Shown here: one piece after another, positions 59,368 to 64,000 of the stretch | How the letters are laid out: each line of letters opens with the position of its first letter | Numbering within the stretch: position 1 is the stretch's first letter | From: Xanthomonas floridensis | GTDB lineage: Bacteria > Pseudomonadota > Gammaproteobacteria > Xanthomonadales > Xanthomonadaceae | Assembly: GCF_001642575.1 (NCBI RefSeq) | Contig: NZ_LXNG01000034.1 | Coordinates: forward strand, 124,001 to 188,000 | DNA length: 64,000 nucleotides | Direction: 5' to 3' | Position numbers and translations under genes: made by a program | The notes under the pieces: model-generated | Database searches by the model: none | Seen by the model: only the letters and a program-made list of their open reading frames with translations | What the model was told of the DNA's origin: nothing

Positions 59368-60555
59368 ATGTCCAACCGCACCACTCATAGCCATGACGGC
59401 GAGCGCGCGCTGTCGCTTGCAACGCTGGCGATCCATGGAGGGCAGTCGCCGGATCCCAGCACCGGCGCAGTGATGCCGCCGATCTACGCCACGTCCACGT
59501 ATGCGCAATCCAGCCCAGGCGAACACCAGGGCTTTGAGTATTCGCGCACGCATAATCCGACGCGGTTCGCCTACGAACGCTGCGTGGCTGCACTGGAAGG
59601 CGGCACGCGCGCGTTCGCGTTCGCCTCCGGCATGGCCGCCACCTCCACCGTGATGGAGTTGCTGGATGCCGGCAGCCACGTGGTGGCAATGGACGACCTG
59701 TATGGCGGCACCTTCCGCCTGTTCGAGCGCGTGCGTCGCCGCACCGCCGGCCTGGATTTCAGCTTCGTCGACCTGACCGACCCGGCCGCCTTCGAAGCCG
59801 CAATTCGTCCAGACACCAAGATGGTCTGGATCGAAACCCCGACCAACCCGATGCTCAAGCTGGTCGACATCGCGGCAATTGCCGCCATCGCCCGCAAGCA
59901 CGGCCTGCTGATCGTGGTCGACAACACCTTCGCCTCGCCGATGCTGCAACGCCCGCTCGGCCTTGGTGCGGATATCGTCGTGCATTCGGCCACCAAGTAC
60001 CTCAACGGCCACTCCGACATGGTCGGCGGCATTGCGGTCGTGGGCGATAATGCCGAGCTTGCCGAACAGATGGCGTTCCTGCAGAACTCCATCGGCGGCG
60101 TCCAAGGCCCGTTCGACAGCTTTCTGGCGCTGCGCGGCCTGAAGACACTGCCGCTGCGCATGCGCGCCCACTGCGACAACGCCCTGGCGCTGGCGCAGTG
60201 GCTGGAAACGCACCCCGCCATCGAGAAGGTGATCTACCCCGGCCTGGCCTCGCACCCGCAACACGCACTGGCCCAGCGGCAGATGTCCGGCTTCGGCGGC
60301 ATCGTCTCGATCGTGCTCAAGGGCGGGTTTGAGGCAGCCAAGCGTTTCTGTGAAAAGACCGAATTGTTCACCCTGGCCGAATCGCTCGGCGGCGTGGAGA
60401 GCCTGGTCAACCATCCCGCCGTCATGACGCATGCCTCGATTCCCGTGGCCCGCCGCGACCAGCTTGGCATCAGCGATGCGCTGGTGCGTTTGAGTGTGGG
60501 GGTTGAGGATGTGGGGGATTTGCGGGGGGATTTGGACCGTGCCCTTAACTATTGA
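59368..60555 (+). CDS. metB: Cystathionine gamma-synthase/lyase, PLP fold-type I
   Basis: 395 residues. The PLP lysine is K210 in SATKYLNGHSD. FASGMAATST and TNPMLKLVDI are family segments. The family includes synthases and lyases that cannot be separated by motif alone; next to cbs, cystathionine gamma-lyase activity (cystathionine to cysteine) is plausible, while methionine synthesis would need the synthase activity. In Xanthomonas this gene marks one border of the LPS locus. Confidence 0.9.
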   Translation: MSNRTTHSHDGERALSLATLAIHGGQSPDPSTGAVMPPIYATSTYAQSSPGEHQGFEYSRTHNPTRFAYERCVAALEGGTRAFAFASGMAATSTVMELLDAGSHVVAMDDLYGGTFRLFERVRRRTAGLDFSFVDLTDPAAFEAAIRPDTKMVWIETPTNPMLKLVDIAAIAAIARKHGLLIVVDNTFASPMLQRPLGLGADIVVHSATKYLNGHSDMVGGIAVVGDNAELAEQMAFLQNSIGGVQGPFDSFLALRGLKTLPLRMRAHCDNALALAQWLETHPAIEKVIYPGLASHPQHALAQRQMSGFGGIVSIVLKGGFEAAKRFCEKTELFTLAESLGGVESLVNHPAVMTHASIPVARRDQLGISDALVRLSVGVEDVGDLRGDLDRALNY

Positions 60556-60623
60556 GACGACGGCGGTGGATTTGCCGAAGTATTGGGATAGCCAGCCACA
60601 TGTGTGTCTGGTCGATGACGGTC

Positions 60624-60923
60624 ATGGTTGATAGTCACTCATCTGAAGGACGGTTGCGCAGCTGGATTGCCAAGTGCATGCGCTACGTGCTGCTGCGACC
60701 AACCCTTAAGAAGCCGATCATGCAGCTACTGGCGATTGTGCCGGGATTGTCGCTGTCGTTGAAACGATTTGGCGTCCGTGCCGGACTTGCACAATCGATG
60801 GGGCCTGGACACTTGACGATACATAGACGCCATCAAGATCTCGTGCGTCAGGGAAAGCTTTCGGTGCGCGAAGCCCAAATCTATCGTGAACTGTCAAAGG
60901 CTATGACCAAGAGGCAGGGTTAA
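60624..60923 (+). CDS. Small hypothetical protein at the LPS-locus border
   Basis: About 99 residues, basic, with a central hydrophobic segment (LLAIVPGLSLSL). Mixed base composition, more AT than metB. The C-terminal KLSVREAQIYRELSKAM looks like a helical tail seen in sugar-transfer protein ends, but I cannot identify it. Two ATGs (60615 and 60624) are possible; the second was chosen. Its stop TAA lies two bases before the next start. Confidence 0.5.
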   Translation: MVDSHSSEGRLRSWIAKCMRYVLLRPTLKKPIMQLLAIVPGLSLSLKRFGVRAGLAQSMGPGHLTIHRRHQDLVRQGKLSVREAQIYRELSKAMTKRQG

Positions 60924-60925
60924 AG

Positions 60926-63900
60926 GTGCGCATTGTCCTTGACTTGCAGGGTGCTCAAACTAGTAGCCGGGATCGTGGAATAGGTCGCTATTCGCTTGCC
61001 TTGGCGGAAGCGATGTTGCGTCAGCCGCGCAATCACGAGTTTTGGATTGTCACGAACGCTGATATCGCTCTCCCTGATCTAGGTGATGTAGCAGATTTAG
61101 TCCCACCCGAACGGCGGGTTTCTTTTCGAACCGTGCAACCCACACACTGGCAGGATTCGGCGAATGACTGGCGCCGTATGGCTTCTGAGCGTGCGCGCGA
61201 AGCGTTCCTGCGCGCCCTCAAACCTGATGTCGTACATGTGTCGAGCTTGATGGAGGGTTCGCAGGATTGCGCTGTTACGTCGATCGGGGTCAGTCCGGAA
61301 TCCGTGTTTGCTGCAACGACGCTTTATGATCTCATCCCGATGCATCACCCTGAATATCTTGCCGCCGCCTGGGCGAAGCGGTGGTATCAGGATAAATTGG
61401 CCTCATTAAAGCGCGCCGACTTGCTGCTAGCAATTTCTGACTATGTTCGATCGGATGCGATGGAGATGCTTTCCATCCCTGCAGAGCGCATTGTCAATAT
61501 CTCATCGGCTGCTGCAAAAACTTTCAAGCCAATTTTTATTGATCTTGAGATTCGAGAGCGCTTCTCAAGCGACTATGGAATTTCCGGTCCTTACCTGATG
61601 TACAGCGGGGCAATGGATGCTCGCAAGAATCTAGAGCGGCTGCTTGTGGCGTATTCGATGCTGTCAGCAGCTTCAATAGCTCGTTGCCAATTGGTCGTCA
61701 GTGGGCGGCTGAGTTCATTGGAGCGTGACCGCTTAGGGCTGATTGCGAATCGACTGTGCATTGCACCGGATCGCCTTGTACTGGTGGGACATGTCTCGGA
61801 TCTAGAACTCGCGCAACTATATAGCGGTGCTGAACTCTTTGTGCTTCCGTCGCTGCACGAGGGATTTGGGCTACCCATTCTCGAGGCAATGGCATGTGGT
61901 GCGCCTGTTATTGGTTCAAACCTTACTAGCATTCCTGAGGTGCTTACGCGGCGTGATGCTCTATTTGACCCAGAGGATCCATCCTCGATAGCGGGGGCAA
62001 TCGAGCGAGTACTCTGTGAGCCTGCCTTGGCACAGGATCTGCGGCAGTACGGATTGCGGAGGTCTCATGAATTTTCATGGGCATCAAGCGCCTCGCGGGC
62101 GCTTGATGCTTTTGAGAGCCGCGCTCGGGCGGGGGCGATGATAGGGGGGTGGGCGCCCATGTTGGATGCCCAAGACGCCTCCCGGCGCGTGCTTATCGGT
62201 GAGTTGGCGGATATGAATAGCGCGTCATTGGCCGTCACCGACCATGATTTGATGGCTGCTGCTGCCGCAGTGGCGGCAAACGAGGAGGTGATCAGGGATG
62301 TCTATCGTCGTCACGAGCCGTTGGCTCTTGCGCCTTCTTGGAGAGTCGAAGGTCCCTTCGATAGCAGCTATAGCTTGGCCCTTGTAAATCGTGAGCTAGC
62401 AAAAGCATTGAACGATTTAGGTCTGCCTGTTGCTCTCCACTCTACTGATGGTTTCAAGGAAATTCTCCCTGACCAGCAGTTCATGAACTCGTTTCCCGCA
62501 CTCGAAAAGCTTCACGCAAAGGCTGCTCGGCTGATGCCCCGTCAGGCTGACATTAGCAGCCGCCTCATCTATCCGCCCCACGTCGCCGACATGGATTCGC
62601 GTCTTAACTTTCTACACGCTTATGCCTGGGAGGAATCTGAAATTCCGTCTGCATGGATTGAAGATTTTAATGAGTTCCTTCAAGGTATTAGTGCCCTCTC
62701 GTCTCATGTTGGTAAAGTGCTGATCGATAATGGGGTTGGGTTGCCGATTGGGGTATGTGGGGCAGGCGTTGATCACTGGGACAGAGTTCCGGACGATGGC
62801 GTATTTCCCATAAATGCACGTAGCTTCCGATTTCTTCATGTTTCATCCTGCTTGCCTCGAAAAGGTGTAGACGTTCTCTTGCAGTCGTATGGGGAGGTCT
62901 TTACCGATGCGGATGATGTAACGTTAATTATAAAAACGTTTGCTAATCCTCAGCAAAACGTAAGACATCTTCTTCATAAATTGCAGAAGAGTAACTCGCG
63001 CTTCCCTCATGTCATCGTCATTGAAGAGGATGTCGAAAGTGCTCAATTAAAAAGCCTTTATAGGCAGTGCCATGTCATGGTTGCACCAAGTCGCGCAGAG
63101 GGGTTTGGATTGCCCTTGGCTGAGGCAATGATGTCGGGACTGGCAGTAATTGCCACCGGCTGGGGAGGGCAATGCGATTTCTGTACTCCAGACACTGCAT
63201 GGTTAATCGATTATAAATTTGCAAAAGCACAGACCATTTTCGACCTGCCCGATTCCGTATGGGCAGAGCCGTGCCCTGAGCACTTATCTCGGCTTTTAAA
63301 AGAGGTCTGGGGCATGCCTGCGGGGGTGCGCGATCTCCGCACCAAGCGTGGCCAGAGTCTGCTCATTGAGCACTTTACATGGTCCGCTGCCGCGCGTCGT
63401 TTATTGCATTTCGCCCACGATGTTTCGAGGCTGCCGAAAGATGACTCAACCCTCAGGCTAGCTTGGGTGGGTTCGTTTGACTGCAAGCGAACCGCCTCTA
63501 TCCCGGTCAGCGAACTCATCCATGGACTGCCACATGACGTGAAGATCTTTTCCGAACTTGATGTCAATAACGTCGAATCAAAGGTGGAGCTTCTTCCATG
63601 CTGGCGTGCCCAGTCGGCTGACTTTGCTAACGTTCTCTTAGCTGAAATAGATGTGTTGAATCCAACTTGGGTTGCCATTCATTGCCAAGCAGGATTGATC
63701 GCACAAGATCAACTTGAGTTGCTATTGATGCAACTACGAACTCAATACGTGAGCATCGTGTTGATATTGGAGGATGATGAAGACATTGCTCAATGGGCAG
63801 AGTCATTGCTGGCTGAGATCCGGCAGTGTGCTCGGGTTCTTGTGTCTGACGTAGATGGTCTCAATGCCCTGCGCAAGCGTGGGGTTGTCGACATATCCGC

Positions 63901-64000
63901 AATTCTTCCACGTCACTCGTTCGCAGAAGCTCAAGAGCCGGCGAGGACGTCGCCGTCTATTCGCCTCTGGAATATGCTGCAAGCAATTCACGTATCTTCG
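60926..64000 (+). CDS. Very large tandem glycosyltransferase (GT4-type), incomplete at the window end
   Basis: The reading frame is open for 1025 codons to the window edge without a stop. It starts GTG with GAGGCAGG 7 bases upstream and begins VRIVLDLQGAQTSSRDRGIG. Two GT-B modules are visible: the first (about 1-400) with EGFGLPILE (E312-E320), the second (about 470-850) with EGFGLPLAE (E725-E733) and FLHVSSCLPRKGVD before it. A third region begins near 860 and continues off the window. Both modules resemble retaining GT4 mannosyl/rhamnosyltransferases that build O-antigen chains on the cytoplasmic face. Codons are AT-rich compared with everything upstream, as in transferred LPS genes. Confidence 0.85.
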   Translation, partial: MRIVLDLQGAQTSSRDRGIGRYSLALAEAMLRQPRNHEFWIVTNADIALPDLGDVADLVPPERRVSFRTVQPTHWQDSANDWRRMASERAREAFLRALKPDVVHVSSLMEGSQDCAVTSIGVSPESVFAATTLYDLIPMHHPEYLAAAWAKRWYQDKLASLKRADLLLAISDYVRSDAMEMLSIPAERIVNISSAAAKTFKPIFIDLEIRERFSSDYGISGPYLMYSGAMDARKNLERLLVAYSMLSAASIARCQLVVSGRLSSLERDRLGLIANRLCIAPDRLVLVGHVSDLELAQLYSGAELFVLPSLHEGFGLPILEAMACGAPVIGSNLTSIPEVLTRRDALFDPEDPSSIAGAIERVLCEPALAQDLRQYGLRRSHEFSWASSASRALDAFESRARAGAMIGGWAPMLDAQDASRRVLIGELADMNSASLAVTDHDLMAAAAAVAANEEVIRDVYRRHEPLALAPSWRVEGPFDSSYSLALVNRELAKALNDLGLPVALHSTDGFKEILPDQQFMNSFPALEKLHAKAARLMPRQADISSRLIYPPHVADMDSRLNFLHAYAWEESEIPSAWIEDFNEFLQGISALSSHVGKVLIDNGVGLPIGVCGAGVDHWDRVPDDGVFPINARSFRFLHVSSCLPRKGVDVLLQSYGEVFTDADDVTLIIKTFANPQQNVRHLLHKLQKSNSRFPHVIVIEEDVESAQLKSLYRQCHVMVAPSRAEGFGLPLAEAMMSGLAVIATGWGGQCDFCTPDTAWLIDYKFAKAQTIFDLPDSVWAEPCPEHLSRLLKEVWGMPAGVRDLRTKRGQSLLIEHFTWSAAARRLLHFAHDVSRLPKDDSTLRLAWVGSFDCKRTASIPVSELIHGLPHDVKIFSELDVNNVESKVELLPCWRAQSADFANVLLAEIDVLNPTWVAIHCQAGLIAQDQLELLLMQLRTQYVSIVLILEDDEDIAQWAESLLAEIRQCARVLVSDVDGLNALRKRGVVDISAILPRHSFAEAQEPARTSPSIRLWNMLQAIHVSS

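Overview
The window looks like a chromosomal segment of a Xanthomonas species. The evidence is high GC with strong third-position GC bias, short GGGAATC-type repeats between genes, a copLAB-type copper operon, an antibacterial type IV secretion effector with the Xanthomonadales XVIPCD tail, and a metB gene that borders the LPS O-antigen locus. No rRNA, tRNA, CRISPR array, insertion sequence or prophage was found.

Layout. 0.1-2.5 kb: a secreted amidohydrolase and an outer-membrane beta-barrel protein. 3.0-10.6 kb: the complete F1Fo ATP synthase operon atpIBEFHAGDC, with a promoter, inverted repeat islands at the atpA/atpG, atpG/atpD and atpD/atpC junctions, and a terminator. 10.7-14.7 kb: a secreted chorismate mutase, a GtrA-like membrane protein, glmU and a secreted beta-helix protein. 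15.0-23.5 kb: an eight-gene minus-strand operon encoding an HlyD-type adaptor, an ABC ATPase, two MacB/FtsX-type permeases, two small exported proteins, a sigma-54 response regulator and its sensor kinase. Its leader carries a near-consensus -24/-12 promoter and, upstream, a cluster of GTGTCC/GGACAC half-sites. This suggests the operon is autoregulated by its own response regulator, and I consider it the best candidate for an undescribed system here.

23.7-31.5 kb: glmS, two orphan genes, an effector/immunity pair (lytic transglycosylase + NlpC/P60-like + PG-binding + XVIPCD; lipoprotein) and a glyoxalase. 31.8-35.6 kb: copper genes copL-copA-copB. 35.7-44.1 kb: a PLP enzyme of the cysteine synthase family, oligopeptidase A, an SH3-domain protein, fabA-fabB, dinB and gph. 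44.5-47.7 kb: a FepA-type TonB receptor and an IroE-like esterase, a catecholate siderophore unit behind a possible Fur box. 47.8-54.2 kb: a TfoX C-terminal-domain protein coupled to free-Met-sulfoxide reductase, bioD, a phasin, queD, an RhlE-type helicase, and a FAH-family hydrolase with maiA. 54.2-57.7 kb: a nested repeat array, a PilU-type ATPase, two coiled-coil envelope proteins and a small YdcH/DUF465 protein. 57.9-60.6 kb: cystathionine beta-synthase and metB. From 60.6 kb to the end the DNA becomes AT-richer and holds the start of a very large tandem glycosyltransferase gene, which I read as the edge of the variable LPS locus.

Starts were chosen by family alignment, ribosome binding sites or overlap. 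Functions are family-level inferences from sequence reading alone. No database search was run.
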